A DNA stretch of 15,524 nucleotides from an uncultured Gammaproteobacteria bacterium. Lineage in GTDB: Bacteria > Pseudomonadota > Gammaproteobacteria > GCA-002705445 > GCA-002716945. A program made the translations under genes and the position numbers. Shown here in pieces: positions 7,277 to 15,524 of the stretch. Positions within the stretch are counted from its first letter, which is position 1. Each line of letters begins with the position of its first letter. The stretch lies in assembly GCA_913041865.1 (NCBI GenBank), contig CAJWIW010000017.1, positions 1 through 15,524 on the forward strand, written 5' to 3'. The notes beneath the pieces are model-generated. The model saw nothing but the letters and a program-made list of their open reading frames with translations, did not search any database and was not told where the DNA came from.

Positions 7277-9806
7277 TATTTACAATTGTCTCCGTCGACA
7301 CTGCTACCACTTTTTCATCATCTTGCAAAACTTGCACTCTGACACCTTGAGTATTCCTATTTATTATAGGCATATCATTAACAGAAATCTTAATTGTTTT
7401 CCCCCTATTGGTAATCATAATAATATTATCATCAGTTGAGACATTTACTGCACCAACAACTTTACCGTTCCTTTTTGAAGTTTTTATCGATATAACACCC
7501 ACTCCGCCACGTTTTTGTAAATTATAATTATTCACCGACACCCTATTGCCATAACCATTTTCAGTGACTGTGATAATCTCTCCATTATTTGGCTTCAATA
7601 TAGATACAAGGCTACTGTCGCTTGTCAACTGCATGCCCTTTACACCTAATGTTCCTCTAAATCTTTCTCTCACATCTTGTTCAGAAAATCTTATAGCCTT
7701 TCCATTATCTGCAATTAACATAAGTTGTTGCTTTGGTGATGTGTAATGTGCACCGAGTAATTCATCTCCTGGTTTAAGTACAATTGCCTTAAGTCCAGTA
7801 GATCTAATTTTTTTAAATAAAGTTACAGGAATTTTGTTTATCATACCCATTTTTGTTGACATAAATAAGTAACCATTATCATCAATTGTATTAAGGACAA
7901 CAAATGTGCTAATAGATTCATTCGTGGATAATGGTATTACATTATTTATCGGTCTTCCACGAGCTTGTCTACTAGGATCTGGGATATCAAATGCTCTGAT
8001 AGCATATACTTTTCCGAGAGTTGAAAAACATAAAATTGTATCATGTGTATGAGCTTGACAAATCAATTTTGTCTCGTCACCATCTTTAAACTTAGTAGCA
8101 TTAACGCCACGACCACCTCTTTTTTGACTTTTAAAATCATCTGAAGGAAGTCTTTTAACATAATCAGCTTTGGTTAGAACAACAACAACCTTCTCTTTTT
8201 TTATCAAATCTTCTTTTCTCAACTCGCCTTCGTCAGCAGATACAAGGGAGCGACGTGGTTCGCCGTAGCTCTCTTTAACATCGTTAAGTTCTTGTATCAT
8301 AACCTTGTCAAGTTCTTGAGGGTTAGTGAGTATTTTAATGTATTTTTTAATTGCAGTTATTTCATTCTCATAATCAGAAAATATTTTTTCCTGCTCCATG
8401 TTGGTTAGTTTTTGCAACCTCAGCTCCAGAATTGCTTGTGCTTGCTGACTTGATAATTTATATTTACCATTGACTAAACCTTGACCTGGATCTTGTTTGA
8501 AGAAATCTTTGGTTTCTTTGTCCACCACTCCAATATATTTTTCAATTGTTTTGAAATCCCAAGATTCAGAGGTTAGACGTATTTTGGCTTCATTAATATT
8601 TTTAGCTTTTTTGATCAGACCAATGATGAAATCAACATTAATGAGAGCAATTCCCAGACCTTCTAATGTGTGTGCCTTATTTTTTGATTTGTGTAACTCA
8701 TATAATGTTCTTTTAGTAATAATTTCTCTTCGGTGAGCAATAAATTCCTTTACAATATCAGTGAAGCCGAGAGTTTTAGGTTCACCATTAACTAAACAAA
8801 CCATATTTACCGAATAAGATATTTGTGCATTAGTATGCTTATAAAGCGATCCTAGAACTACCTCATGCTGCTCTCCTCTTTTAAGCTCTAAAACAAGTCG
8901 CATTCCGTCTTTATCTGACTCATCGCGTAAATTACTTATTTCATTAATTTTTTTATCTCTAACGAGTTGCGCAATGTTTTCAATTAACTTAGCTTTATTA
9001 ACTTGATACGGGAGCTCTGTAAATATTATTGATGTTTTATCATTATCTTTGTTCTCTATCGTATGCTTCGCTCTAATTTTAAAAGAGCCTCTGCCAGTTG
9101 TCAGCGCATCTAGTATACCTCCATCATCTTTTATTTCTCCATACGTAGGGAAGTCTGGCCCCTGCAGACCAGTTTTATCTATCAGTTTTTGAATATTTTC
9201 TTTAAGCGCAAGTTCTGGCTCTTGAATGATAGCAGTAGTGGCATCGATCACTTCGTTTAGGTTGTGGGGTGGGATGTTGGTCGCCATGCCGACCGCAATT
9301 CCTGTTGATCCATTGATAAGTAGATTTGGCAATCTTGTTGGAAGTACACTTGGTTCTGTTTCTGAGCCATCATAATTAGGGTTAAATTCAACCGTTTCTT
9401 TATCAATATCATGTAATAACTCTTGAGATAGTTTTGACATTCTTACTTCGGTGTATCTCATTGCAGCCGGTGCATCACCATCTATAGATCCAAAATTACC
9501 TTGTCCATCAATTAATGGATGTCTCATTGAAAAAGGTTGTGCCAAACGAACTATGGTGTCATACACCGCAGAATCGCCGTGAGGATGATATTTACCTATG
9601 ACATCACCTACTATTCTTGCAGATTTTTTGTAAGATTTATTCCAAATATTATTCAACTCATACATCGAGAACAAAACTCTACGATGTACTGGCTTCAGAC
9701 CATCTCTTACGTCAGGTAGAGCTCTTCCAACAATCACACTCATCGCATAATCAAGATATGATTGTCTCATTTCTTGTTCAAAACGAATTTGTCTATTATC
9801 TGACAT
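7269..9806 (-). CDS. gyrA: DNA gyrase subunit A
   Basis: GyrA cuts and rejoins DNA in the A2B2 gyrase that introduces negative supercoils. The 845-residue protein has the N-terminal [16 protein letters not shown], the quinolone-resistance region [16 protein letters not shown], and the active-site tyrosine Tyr118 in AAMRYTEVR. The GyrA box QKRGGRG lies near residue 562, and repeated beta-pinwheel blades fill the C-terminal third. The GyrA box identifies it as gyrase rather than topoisomerase IV ParC. The residues equivalent to E. coli Ser83 and Asp87 (here Ser79 and Asp83) are wild type, so no target-site quinolone resistance is seen. It is the first gene of the minus-strand supraoperon, divergent from the amidohydrolase gene, and overlaps pheA by 8 bp at its 3' end. 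Confidence 0.98.
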   Translation of the reverse strand: MSDNRQIRFEQEMRQSYLDYAMSVIVGRALPDVRDGLKPVHRRVLFSMYELNNIWNKSYKKSARIVGDVIGKYHPHGDSAVYDTIVRLAQPFSMRHPLIDGQGNFGSIDGDAPAAMRYTEVRMSKLSQELLHDIDKETVEFNPNYDGSETEPSVLPTRLPNLLINGSTGIAVGMATNIPPHNLNEVIDATTAIIQEPELALKENIQKLIDKTGLQGPDFPTYGEIKDDGGILDALTTGRGSFKIRAKHTIENKDNDKTSIIFTELPYQVNKAKLIENIAQLVRDKKINEISNLRDESDKDGMRLVLELKRGEQHEVVLGSLYKHTNAQISYSVNMVCLVNGEPKTLGFTDIVKEFIAHRREIITKRTLYELHKSKNKAHTLEGLGIALINVDFIIGLIKKAKNINEAKIRLTSESWDFKTIEKYIGVVDKETKDFFKQDPGQGLVNGKYKLSSQQAQAILELRLQKLTNMEQEKIFSDYENEITAIKKYIKILTNPQELDKVMIQELNDVKESYGEPRRSLVSADEGELRKEDLIKKEKVVVVLTKADYVKRLPSDDFKSQKRGGRGVNATKFKDGDETKLICQAHTHDTILCFSTLGKVYAIRAFDIPDPSRQARGRPINNVIPLSTNESISTFVVLNTIDDNGYLFMSTKMGMINKIPVTLFKKIRSTGLKAIVLKPGDELLGAHYTSPKQQLMLIADNGKAIRFSEQDVRERFRGTLGVKGMQLTSDSSLVSILKPNNGEIITVTENGYGNRVSVNNYNLQKRGGVGVISIKTSKRNGKVVGAVNVSTDDNIIMITNRGKTIKISVNDMPIINRNTQGVRVQVLQDDEKVVAVSTETIVNND

Positions 9807-9847
9807 ATGCTGTTTAGAGTCCCTATTGATATATATTAGATAATTTT

Positions 9848-9874
9848 AACATAAAGCAGTTATAGACACGACAA
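9848..9874 (-). promoter_or_regulatory. Candidate promoter of the gyrA operon
   Basis: On the minus strand TTGTCG (9869-9874) resembles a -35 box, and TATGTT (9848-9853) lies 15 bp further on as a possible -10 box. An alternative -10, TAAAAT, lies at 9843-9848 with a 20-bp spacer. Neither spacing is ideal, and AT-rich DNA gives many chance matches. Confidence 0.25.
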
Positions 9875-9900
9875 AAATTATAAAACCTAAAAAAAACATA

Positions 9901-9953
9901 TATTCTGAGCCTAAGTAATAATATCGATTTTTCATAGCTATAATTTCAGAATA
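9901..9953. repeat. Inverted repeat in the divergent promoter region
   Basis: TATTCTGA at 9901-9908 is exactly complementary to TCAGAATA at 9946-9953, with a 37-bp AT-rich interval that contains one TATAAT box. The two arms could be operator half-sites flanking a promoter, or chance in AT-rich DNA. The loop is too long for a terminator hairpin. Confidence 0.35.
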
Positions 9954-9964
9954 AGTCGTATAAT
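9939..9964 (+). promoter_or_regulatory. Two TATAAT boxes ahead of the mtaD-like gene
   Basis: Perfect TATAAT hexamers occur at 9939-9944 and 9959-9964 on the plus strand. The second ends exactly 6 nt before the ATG at 9971, so a transcript from it would begin at or near the start codon. No good -35 box lies 17 bp upstream of either, and no Shine-Dalgarno sequence precedes the ATG. The boxes are exact; their function is inferred. Confidence 0.35.
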
Positions 9965-9970
9965 CATATA

Positions 9971-11209
9971 ATGACAAAAGTTGATCAAATCATTAGTTCA
10001 AAATGGGTTCTGATATCATCGAAAGATGAGCCACAGAAAAACCAGTCAGTAGTCATAATTGGGAATAAAATACATGATATTTTGGATAGCGATGAAGCAT
10101 TGAAGAACTATAAAACTGATAGACATATTAAACTGGAGAGTCATATCCTTTTGCCAGGATTAATTAATCCTTATTCTCAATTGAGTGAACAATTTATTAA
10201 TGAGATTTTCTCTAATCAATCTTTAACAGACACATTAAATAGGAAAGAGTTATCATCACATGAACATTATACAAACATTGTTGCAAGACTGACTACAGTC
10301 AAACTTATTAAATCTGGTACAACATCTCATACTAATGTCTCCCCCTATCCTGATATATTCATAGAGATATTTAATAAAGTGGGAATTAAATTATTTAGCG
10401 GTCTCCCGATGTTTAGCAGAAAGAATAATTGGTCAAATAGTGATGAAGATAGTTTCAAAAAGAATCTTGCTATTTATGATAAGTATAAATTATATCCTAA
10501 CACTAAAATGTTTTTTTGTTTGTTTGAATCGCAACCTGTATCTCAGACGATGTTAAGCAAGATAGCAAATGTTGCAAATGAATTGGAGCTTCCAATCGTT
10601 CTCGTGAATGATCAAACAAGGTCTCTAGAAAAAATGAAACAGATCTTTGAGCCATTAATAGACTTGAACTTGATTAACAAAAATTTTACTTGTGTTGATT
10701 TTCCACTCCATACTTATATATTTGAACTGATCGAGAAATACGGTATAAATGTCGTATTATCAGATGTTCAAGAAGCAATACTTGCCAACCAAGACAAGAG
10801 AAATAATTTATCACTATTTATTAAAAAGTTTAAAACTAATCTAGATATGAGCTTGATAAGAAATATCGAACATATCTATTTCAAAAATGAGTATAAAATG
10901 TCTGTATCAGAAATTTCAAATTTATTTTTTAAACTCATCAATAAAAATGCTGCAAAAGTAGTATCACTAGAGAATAGTAGTGGGTCACTAGAAGCTAATA
11001 ATAATGCTGATTTGATATCTATAAATATTACTAAATCTGATGTGATAAAATCAGATATAATGCGTTTACACTTTTTTGACTCGAATCACGATAGTATGAT
11101 TGATAATGTCTGGATAGCAGGTAAACATATATATAAAAATAGAAAATTAGTTACAATAAATGAACATATTCTGTATGATGAAATTGAACTATTGAGTAGG
11201 CCTAGATAG
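9971..11209 (+). CDS. MtaD/TRZ-ATZ family amidohydrolase-like protein without metal ligands (probable pseudoenzyme)
   Basis: The 412-residue protein follows the fold order of the MtaD (5-methylthioadenosine/S-adenosylhomocysteine deaminase) family. It has an N-terminal beta-sandwich strand, LLPGLIN at 60-66, the GTT strand at 116-118, and the C-terminal SLEANNNADLISI (339-351) and NVWIAGKHIY (379-388), the counterparts of SLExGKxADLV and xVWVxGxxl. The active site is gone: the NAHxH metal motif reads NPYSQ (66-70), the HVHET motif reads VNDQT (212-216), the third histidine is Asp243 (CVDF), the HCPxSN histidine is absent near 261-266, and no GTDG aspartate motif remains before NLDM (290-293). 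The frame is nevertheless unbroken. Position next to ubiG and a mupP-like gene matches the Pseudomonas mtaD locus. A deaminase function is unlikely; a structural or binding role is possible but unknown. Confidence 0.8.
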   Translation: MTKVDQIISSKWVLISSKDEPQKNQSVVIIGNKIHDILDSDEALKNYKTDRHIKLESHILLPGLINPYSQLSEQFINEIFSNQSLTDTLNRKELSSHEHYTNIVARLTTVKLIKSGTTSHTNVSPYPDIFIEIFNKVGIKLFSGLPMFSRKNNWSNSDEDSFKKNLAIYDKYKLYPNTKMFFCLFESQPVSQTMLSKIANVANELELPIVLVNDQTRSLEKMKQIFEPLIDLNLINKNFTCVDFPLHTYIFELIEKYGINVVLSDVQEAILANQDKRNNLSLFIKKFKTNLDMSLIRNIEHIYFKNEYKMSVSEISNLFFKLINKNAAKVVSLENSSGSLEANNNADLISINITKSDVIKSDIMRLHFFDSNHDSMIDNVWIAGKHIYKNRKLVTINEHILYDEIELLSRPR

Positions 11210-11902
11210 ATGTCAGCAAATAAAGTTGAAATAGAAAATTTTGATAAATATGCATATGAATGGTGGAATAAAAGAGGCCCATATAAATTACTACATACTT
11301 TGACTCCACTTAGATTAAAATATATTAAGAGCCAGATCGACTTAAAAAATAAAAAAATTCTTGATATTGGCTGCGGCGGAGGTCTGCTGTGTGAGGCACT
11401 CTATGAAGACGGAGCTATCGTTTATGGTTTGGATGCTTCAGAGAAAACAATCGAAATTGCGAGAAATCATGCTAGCGAAAGAGGTCTTGATATAACTTAT
11501 ATTTGCGAGAGTTTTGACGACTTCGTTAAAAAAAATGATCAAAAATTTGATCATGTAGTATGTTTTGAGATGATTGAACATGTCGATGATCAGAATCAAC
11601 TCGTTGCCGACATTGGAACTCTGTTAAACAAAAAGTCAAAAGTTTTTTTCTCTACAATTAATAGAAACTTGATGTCATTTGTCTTTGCAAAACTATTAGC
11701 TGAATATGTGTTCAATATGGTGCCAAAAAATACACATACTTATGATAAGTTCATAAAGCCATCGGAATTGAATAGAATGCTAGAGATAAATAGTTTTAAA
11801 GCTGATGATATTACTGGTGTTAAATTTAATCCTATAAAGCAGGACTTTTTACTATCAGATTTCAATAAGATTAACTATTTTTTAACAGCATCAAAAAAAT
11901 AA
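11210..11902 (+). CDS. ubiG: Ubiquinone biosynthesis O-methyltransferase
   Basis: UbiG carries out both O-methylations of ubiquinone synthesis using S-adenosylmethionine. The 230-residue protein is close to E. coli UbiG (240). It has the N-terminal FDKYAYEWWN corresponding to FxxxAxxWWD, HTLTPLRLKYI, the SAM-binding motif I LDIGCGGGLL at 51-60, the ribose-binding acidic Asp75 in GLDAS, CFEMIEHVDD near 117-126, FSTINRN, and the C-terminal VPKNTHTYDKFIKPSEL seen in UbiG. The ATG directly follows the stop of the upstream amidohydrolase-like gene, so translation is probably coupled to it. It marks an aerobic, quinone-based respiration. The best alternative, a general class I methyltransferase, is made unlikely by the C-terminal motif. 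Confidence 0.95.
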   Translation: MSANKVEIENFDKYAYEWWNKRGPYKLLHTLTPLRLKYIKSQIDLKNKKILDIGCGGGLLCEALYEDGAIVYGLDASEKTIEIARNHASERGLDITYICESFDDFVKKNDQKFDHVVCFEMIEHVDDQNQLVADIGTLLNKKSKVFFSTINRNLMSFVFAKLLAEYVFNMVPKNTHTYDKFIKPSELNRMLEINSFKADDITGVKFNPIKQDFLLSDFNKINYFLTASKK

Positions 11903-11906
11903 AACT

Positions 11907-12551
11907 ATGAAATCAGTGTTATTTGATCTAGACGGAACACTTGCAGATACATCTGTAGATATGTGTAATGCATTGAATACGATATTGAAAAACAGGGGTT
12001 TAAAAACTGTTGATTGCCAAAATTTAAAATATCATATCTCTAGAGGAGCTATTGGTATAATAAAATATGCATCTGAAATAAATGGAAGGTCTATAGATTC
12101 ATCAATGATGCGATCTGAATTTCTTGAAGAGTATTCAAAGAATTGTTTTATTGAAACTAGACTAGTAGAAGGTATGGATGAATTACTCAAATCACTTGAG
12201 GACAAAGGTTGTAAGTGGGGGATCGTTACTAATAAACACTTTAAGTACGTAAACAAAATAGTAAGTGGACTAAAGATCAGTGAGAGGATGTCATGTTTAG
12301 TTACAGCAAATATGGTTAACGACCCTAAGCCAGCACCAGATTCACTCATTCATGCCATGTGTTTATTAGATGAAGTGCCGAAAAATGTTATTTATGTTGG
12401 TGATGATGAGAGAGATATCCTAGCTGGCAAAGCTGCAGGAGTTGAGACTGTTGCAGCAGATTTTGGATTTATAGAAAATACTTCTGAAATCAATGGATGG
12501 AATGCTGATAATATAATTATGAAGCCATCTGAATTGAAAGCCATGATTTAG
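11907..12551 (+). CDS. mupP: HAD-family phosphatase, MupP-like (N-acetylmuramate 6-phosphate phosphatase) or phosphoglycolate phosphatase
   Basis: A 214-residue HAD hydrolase with all four motifs: DLDGTLADT with nucleophile Asp7 and acid Asp9, GIVTNK with Thr108, DPKPAPD with Lys141, and VGDDERDILAGKAAG with Asp166 and Asp167. The cap region matches Pseudomonas MupP, with EFLEEYSKNC, LVEGMDELL and, near the end, GWNADNIIMKPSEL. MupP dephosphorylates MurNAc-6-phosphate in the cell-wall recycling bypass to UDP-MurNAc, and in Pseudomonas it also lies beside ubiG. Phosphoglycolate phosphatase (Gph) is the main alternative, because the two families are close. It lies 4 bp after ubiG, has no clear ribosome-binding site, and overlaps the convergent YkuD gene by 4 bp. 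Confidence 0.82.
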   Translation: MKSVLFDLDGTLADTSVDMCNALNTILKNRGLKTVDCQNLKYHISRGAIGIIKYASEINGRSIDSSMMRSEFLEEYSKNCFIETRLVEGMDELLKSLEDKGCKWGIVTNKHFKYVNKIVSGLKISERMSCLVTANMVNDPKPAPDSLIHAMCLLDEVPKNVIYVGDDERDILAGKAAGVETVAADFGFIENTSEINGWNADNIIMKPSELKAMI

Positions 12552-13144
12552 TTAATTTCATTATCGTAAATGTAAACAAAATTTCCTTCATCCACTAAAT
12601 CAAATAATTCTATTACATCTTTATTCTTCATTCTTATGCATCCATAAGATGCAACTTGACCAATTAATTGCTCATGTGCGGTTCCATGAATGTAAATAAA
12701 TCTTTTATGAGTATCTACATCGCCACCCAGGTTCACACCTTCTTCGCAACCTTTGAGCCAGAGAATTCTTGAGGTAATGAGATCATCAAACTCTTCGAAA
12801 TGTTTTTTTTTAAAATTTATGTACTCTGGTTTGGTCAGATCTTCAATAGTCATGCCACCATCTAGAGTTTTTCTTCCCTTGAAGATTGTATTTATGGGCA
12901 TATTTCCACCAATCTTATCGTTGATGATATGTAGACCAAGTGGTGTCTGATAAGAGTTATTGAGATTACCTATACCAAATTTTGATGATGAAATATCATA
13001 TATATTTTTTACCTTCAACCTATCTATCACCATCAACTTTTGATCAATTAAATTAACCAGTATAAATTTATTTATAATTTTTTTTGGAAATTTATTTTTA
13101 ATTAATTTCTCAACTAAACTAGCAACCTCTGATATATCTAACAT
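12548..13144 (-). CDS. YkuD-fold L,D-transpeptidase / L,D-carboxypeptidase without signal peptide
   Basis: The 198-residue protein has the YkuD catalytic pattern: IHGTAHE with His153, and SYGCIRM with the nucleophile Cys169 and Arg171. The domain begins at about residue 25 (FILVNLIDQKLMVIDRL) and includes SSSKFGIGNLNNSYQTPLG. YkuD enzymes make 3-3 crosslinks or attach lipoprotein to peptidoglycan in the periplasm. This one starts MLDISEVASLVEKLIKNKFP, with no hydrophobic stretch, signal peptide or lipobox. It is therefore probably cytosolic, like the YkuD-fold L,D-carboxypeptidase ElsL/LdtK of Acinetobacter, which trims recycled muropeptides. The carboxypeptidase role is an inference, supported by the mupP-like neighbour. 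The ATG lies 2 bp after the purF stop, so it is likely the last gene of the purF operon. Confidence 0.85.
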   Translation of the reverse strand: MLDISEVASLVEKLIKNKFPKKIINKFILVNLIDQKLMVIDRLKVKNIYDISSSKFGIGNLNNSYQTPLGLHIINDKIGGNMPINTIFKGRKTLDGGMTIEDLTKPEYINFKKKHFEEFDDLITSRILWLKGCEEGVNLGGDVDTHKRFIYIHGTAHEQLIGQVASYGCIRMKNKDVIELFDLVDEGNFVYIYDNEIN

Positions 13145-13146
13145 TA

Positions 13147-14652
13147 CTAATAGACCATGACATCGTCGCTAAGATCAGTGGAGTTGTATTTTTCCTTAGC
13201 AGAGTCATTTCTAAGATGATCAAGTTCTTCCAAGTATTCTTCTGTAACATTACCAGTTACATATTTTCCATCAAAACAAGAAGAGTCAAACTTTTGTGTT
13301 TTTATTTGCGGATCCTTTACTGCATCAATTAAGTCTTTAAGATCTTGATAGATTAGCCTATCCGCATTAATGAGTTTTGTTATTTCTTTAATATTTCTAC
13401 CACCTGCAACGAATTCATGACTGGCAGGCATATCTATCCCATAGACATTTGGATATTTTACTGGTGGTGCTGCAGATGCCATGTAAACTTTGTTTGCTCC
13501 TGCTTCTCTAGCCATCTCGATAATTTGTTTTGAAGTCGTCCCTCTTACAATTGAATCATCTACCAATAATACATTCTTATTGCTAAATTCTGTAAGAATT
13601 GCATTTAATTTTCTCTTGACCGATTTAATACGTTGATTTTGTTCTGGCATTATAAATGTCCTGCCTATGTACCTGTTTTTGATAAATCCTTCTCTATACG
13701 GCACTCCTAGAGATATAGCAAGCTCTAAAGCAGAAATTCTACTAGTATCCGGTATCGGGATTACTACATCAATGTCATGATTTTTCCAATCTTTTTTGAT
13801 TTTCTCTGCTAATTTCTGACCCATCTTCATTCTGGCCTTGTAAACTGAGATCCCATCTATAATTGTGTCGGGTCGAGCAAAATAAACATATTCAAATATA
13901 CATGGAGAGAGATTGGCTTTCTCTGAGCACATCCTAGAATGTATTTTTCCAGTCATATCAACATAGATTGCCTCACCTGGAAGAATATCTCTCTCTAACT
14001 TGAAACCAGCTGTGTCAAGCGCAACAGATTCTGATGCTATCATGGTCTCTGATTTACCATTTTTTATTCTAGTTCCATAACAAAGAGGTCTTATACCATT
14101 AGGATCTCTGAATGCGACTATTCCACGCTCAGAAATTAATGAAACAACTGAATATGCTCCTTCTACTCTTCTATGCACGCCTGCAACTGCATAAAATACA
14201 TCATCAGGAGTAAAACTCTCTTTACTGTGTAGTTGGAGCTCATGTGCAAAAATATTGAGTAATATCTCAGAATCAGATCTTGTATTAATATGACGGAGGT
14301 CCTCGCTAAAAAGATTTTCTTTCAATGCACTTGAATTAATCAGATTACCATTGTGTGCTAGTCCAATCCCATATGGTGAATTCACATAAAAAGGCTGTGC
14401 TTCAGCAGAAGAAAACAATCCGGCAGTAGGGTATCTGACATGGCCGATTCCCATTTTTCCTTTTAGGGAAATCATATGCTCATTATCAAAAACATCTCTT
14501 GCTAATCCCTTTTCTTTGCGAAGATGCAATATGCCATTATCACTGGTCATTATTCCCGCAGCATCTTGCCCCCTATGCTGAAGAACTTGGAGAGCATCAT
14601 ATAGCGATTGATTTACAGGTGAATTGCTTACAATTCCTACAATTCCACACAT
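13147..14652 (-). CDS. purF: Amidophosphoribosyltransferase (glutamine PRPP amidotransferase)
   Basis: PurF makes phosphoribosylamine from PRPP and glutamine, the first committed step of purine synthesis. The 501-residue length is normal. The N-terminal glutaminase domain (about 1-235) starts [10 protein letters not shown], with Cys2 as the N-terminal nucleophile after methionine removal. It also shows [25 protein letters not shown] and NTRSDSEI. The phosphoribosyltransferase domain carries the PRPP motif [14 protein letters not shown] at 361-374, and MPASHEFVA at about 408-416. There is no propeptide before Cys2. An AGAGG ribosome-binding site (14663-14667) lies 10 nt before the ATG. cvpA lies upstream, as in E. 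coli and Pseudomonas, and the YkuD gene follows after 2 bp. Confidence 0.98.
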   Translation of the reverse strand: MCGIVGIVSNSPVNQSLYDALQVLQHRGQDAAGIMTSDNGILHLRKEKGLARDVFDNEHMISLKGKMGIGHVRYPTAGLFSSAEAQPFYVNSPYGIGLAHNGNLINSSALKENLFSEDLRHINTRSDSEILLNIFAHELQLHSKESFTPDDVFYAVAGVHRRVEGAYSVVSLISERGIVAFRDPNGIRPLCYGTRIKNGKSETMIASESVALDTAGFKLERDILPGEAIYVDMTGKIHSRMCSEKANLSPCIFEYVYFARPDTIIDGISVYKARMKMGQKLAEKIKKDWKNHDIDVVIPIPDTSRISALELAISLGVPYREGFIKNRYIGRTFIMPEQNQRIKSVKRKLNAILTEFSNKNVLLVDDSIVRGTTSKQIIEMAREAGANKVYMASAAPPVKYPNVYGIDMPASHEFVAGGRNIKEITKLINADRLIYQDLKDLIDAVKDPQIKTQKFDSSCFDGKYVTGNVTEEYLEELDHLRNDSAKEKYNSTDLSDDVMVY

Positions 14653-14681
14653 CTTTATAAAACCTCTGTTTATTAACCTAT

Positions 14682-15191
14682 TCAGTCATATTGAAAAATA
14701 TCAACAATATCATTAGGAAGGTAGCCTCTAAGCCACAAAGCAGCATCTTCAAAGTAAATAATCATACTTGAATTTTCCCACCAATCCTCCTGTGGAATTG
14801 TTGTCAAACCGGCCAAAAGAACAAAAATTGATACTATTATAATTCCACGGAAAATCCCAAAAAAAATTCCTATCACTCTGTCCATCCCTGACATACCACT
14901 TTTGTCAACAAGCCTAATTAAAATAAAAGAAACAAACCTTCCGACTATGAGTGATAAAATAAGTAATAAAATAAAAGCCAAGCCCAATCTAACTGTTATA
15001 GAATCAATATATGGCTGAAATTGTAAAGCTAAATCCCTAAAAAAAATCCAACTAATCCAAAATGCCAGCACCCAGACAGATAAAGAAAAGGCCTCTTTTA
15101 TGAAACCTCGCATTAATCCAATTATTGCCGAAATTCCAATTATTGCTATTAATAAATAATCAAACCAGGTCAATATAAGTGTCTGTTCCAT
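14682..15191 (-). CDS. cvpA: CvpA family inner-membrane protein
   Basis: CvpA is a small inner-membrane protein first named for colicin V production; its molecular role is still unclear, with links to envelope stress and cell-surface traits. The 169-residue protein has about four hydrophobic segments (about residues 10-29, 34-50, 64-93 and 103-124). It also has the family motifs [38 protein letters not shown] and GIFRGIIIV, at the same places as in E. coli CvpA (162 residues). It lies between the SPOR gene and purF, with 29 bp to purF and 70 bp to the SPOR gene. The 70-bp gap has no clear terminator, and no good Shine-Dalgarno sequence sits right before the ATG; a GGAG lies further upstream, before a six-codon reading frame. 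Confidence 0.93.
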   Translation of the reverse strand: MEQTLILTWFDYLLIAIIGISAIIGLMRGFIKEAFSLSVWVLAFWISWIFFRDLALQFQPYIDSITVRLGLAFILLLILSLIVGRFVSFILIRLVDKSGMSGMDRVIGIFFGIFRGIIIVSIFVLLAGLTTIPQEDWWENSSMIIYFEDAALWLRGYLPNDIVDIFQYD

Positions 15192-15261
15192 GATTATGTG
15201 TCAGCAAGATTCATTAAAATAGGTTACTCCATAAAATGAAAAATCTATACTATTTTTAATT

Positions 15262-15524
15262 CTATTTAAACCTAACAACTTTTCCTTTTGTGCCAGAAAT
15301 ATTATCAACCCTTTTCAATAAATTATTAGCTTTTTCTTCACTTATCATAGGGCCAACAATAACACGATATAAATCTTTCCCTTTTATATTTATAAGTTCT
15401 GCTTCAGGAACTTGGAAACCACTATTTCTCAATTTTTCAATAACCCGATCAGCATTCATTTTTTTTGAAAAACTTCCAACTTTTATGGACCATGCGGTTA
15501 ATCCTAACTTAGTTTCTGCTGAAT
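15262..15524 (-). CDS. dedD: SPOR-domain protein, DedD-like, C-terminal part (runs off the window)
   Basis: The frame is open from the TAG stop at 15262 to the window end, so the ATG at 15459 is internal and not the start. Reading from the edge it gives SAETKLGLTAWSIKVGSFSKKMNADRV and continues through VIVGPMISEEKANNLL to KVVRFK; this is a nearly complete SPOR domain (about 75 residues). SPOR domains bind glycan strands stripped of stem peptides at the division septum. In E. coli and Pseudomonas the gene before cvpA-purF encodes such a protein (DedD in E. coli), with an N-terminal membrane anchor that would lie outside this window. Assignment as DedD rests on the domain plus position; other SPOR proteins cannot be excluded. 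Confidence 0.85.
   Translation of the reverse strand, partial: SAETKLGLTAWSIKVGSFSKKMNADRVIEKLRNSGFQVPEAELINIKGKDLYRVIVGPMISEEKANNLLKRVDNISGTKGKVVRFK

Larger units (their letters stand above)
9807..9970. promoter_or_regulatory. Divergent intergenic region between gyrA and the mtaD-like gene
   Basis: This 164-bp AT-rich spacer is the longest gene-free stretch in the AT-rich part. It must hold the promoters of both the gyrA supraoperon (minus) and the mtaD-like-ubiG-mupP unit (plus), since neither has another upstream gap. Candidate elements are listed separately. I see no terminator, no riboswitch fold and no tRNA. Confidence 0.7.

Noticed and set aside
7564..7746. Plus-strand reading frames opposite gyrA, hisC, aroA and rpsA
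   Set aside because: They are short antisense frames to strongly conserved genes with no recognisable domain or ribosome-binding site.
9807..9970. Search for a tRNA, small RNA or terminator hairpin in the divergent spacer
   Set aside because: No cloverleaf or GC-rich stem followed by a T-run was visible; only promoter-like boxes and one long-loop inverted repeat.
15196..15218. Six-codon reading frame MNLADT with an upstream GGAG before cvpA, as a possible leader peptide
   Set aside because: It is out of frame with cvpA, very short, has no run of regulatory codons, and could easily arise by chance.
15262..15459. A complete 65-residue small protein starting at the ATG at 15459
   Set aside because: The frame is open upstream to the window edge and encodes the first strand of the SPOR domain (AWSIKVGSFSKK), so the ATG is internal.

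Overview
The window is two unrelated pieces of DNA joined at about positions 769-797. Bases 1 to about 797 are GC-rich (60% GC in the first 60 bases by hand count) and carry, on the minus strand, the C-terminal half of a glycine dehydrogenase subunit 2 (GcvPB type), probably from an alphaproteobacterium. From about 800 on, the DNA is AT-rich (35% GC in 841-900) and has a gammaproteobacterial gene order. AT-richness, tiny intergenic gaps and short proteins suggest a streamlined marine gammaproteobacterium of the SAR86 kind. That placement is an inference; no rRNA or tRNA gene is present to test it.

Minus-strand block 1 (9806 down to 769) is the supraoperon gyrA-pheA-hisC-tyrA-aroA-cmk-rpsA-ihfB. 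Its genes overlap, abut or lie within about 30 bp of each other. It supplies phenylalanine and tyrosine biosynthesis (PheA, HisC, TyrA), the chorismate-pathway step of EPSP synthase (AroA), CMP kinase, ribosomal protein S1 and the start of IHF-beta, headed by DNA gyrase A. It follows the Pseudomonas order but lacks serC between gyrA and pheA, and has separate tyrA and aroA rather than a fusion. ihfB is cut off after 52 codons by the junction.

A 164-bp divergent spacer (9807-9970) separates gyrA from a plus-strand trio: an amidohydrolase of the MtaD/TRZ-ATZ family, ubiG (ubiquinone synthesis) and a HAD phosphatase closest to MupP (9971-12551). The amidohydrolase is the most unusual gene here. 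It is full length and alignable to the family, but every metal-binding residue of the active site appears to be replaced, so it looks like a maintained pseudoenzyme.

Minus-strand block 2 (15524 down to 12548) is a dedD-like SPOR gene (cut by the window edge), cvpA, purF and a YkuD-fold L,D-transpeptidase/carboxypeptidase without a signal peptide. The last gene overlaps the end of the mupP-like gene by 4 bp. Together they suggest a small murein-recycling neighbourhood. I saw no tRNA, rRNA, CRISPR array, insertion sequence or convincing intrinsic terminator.
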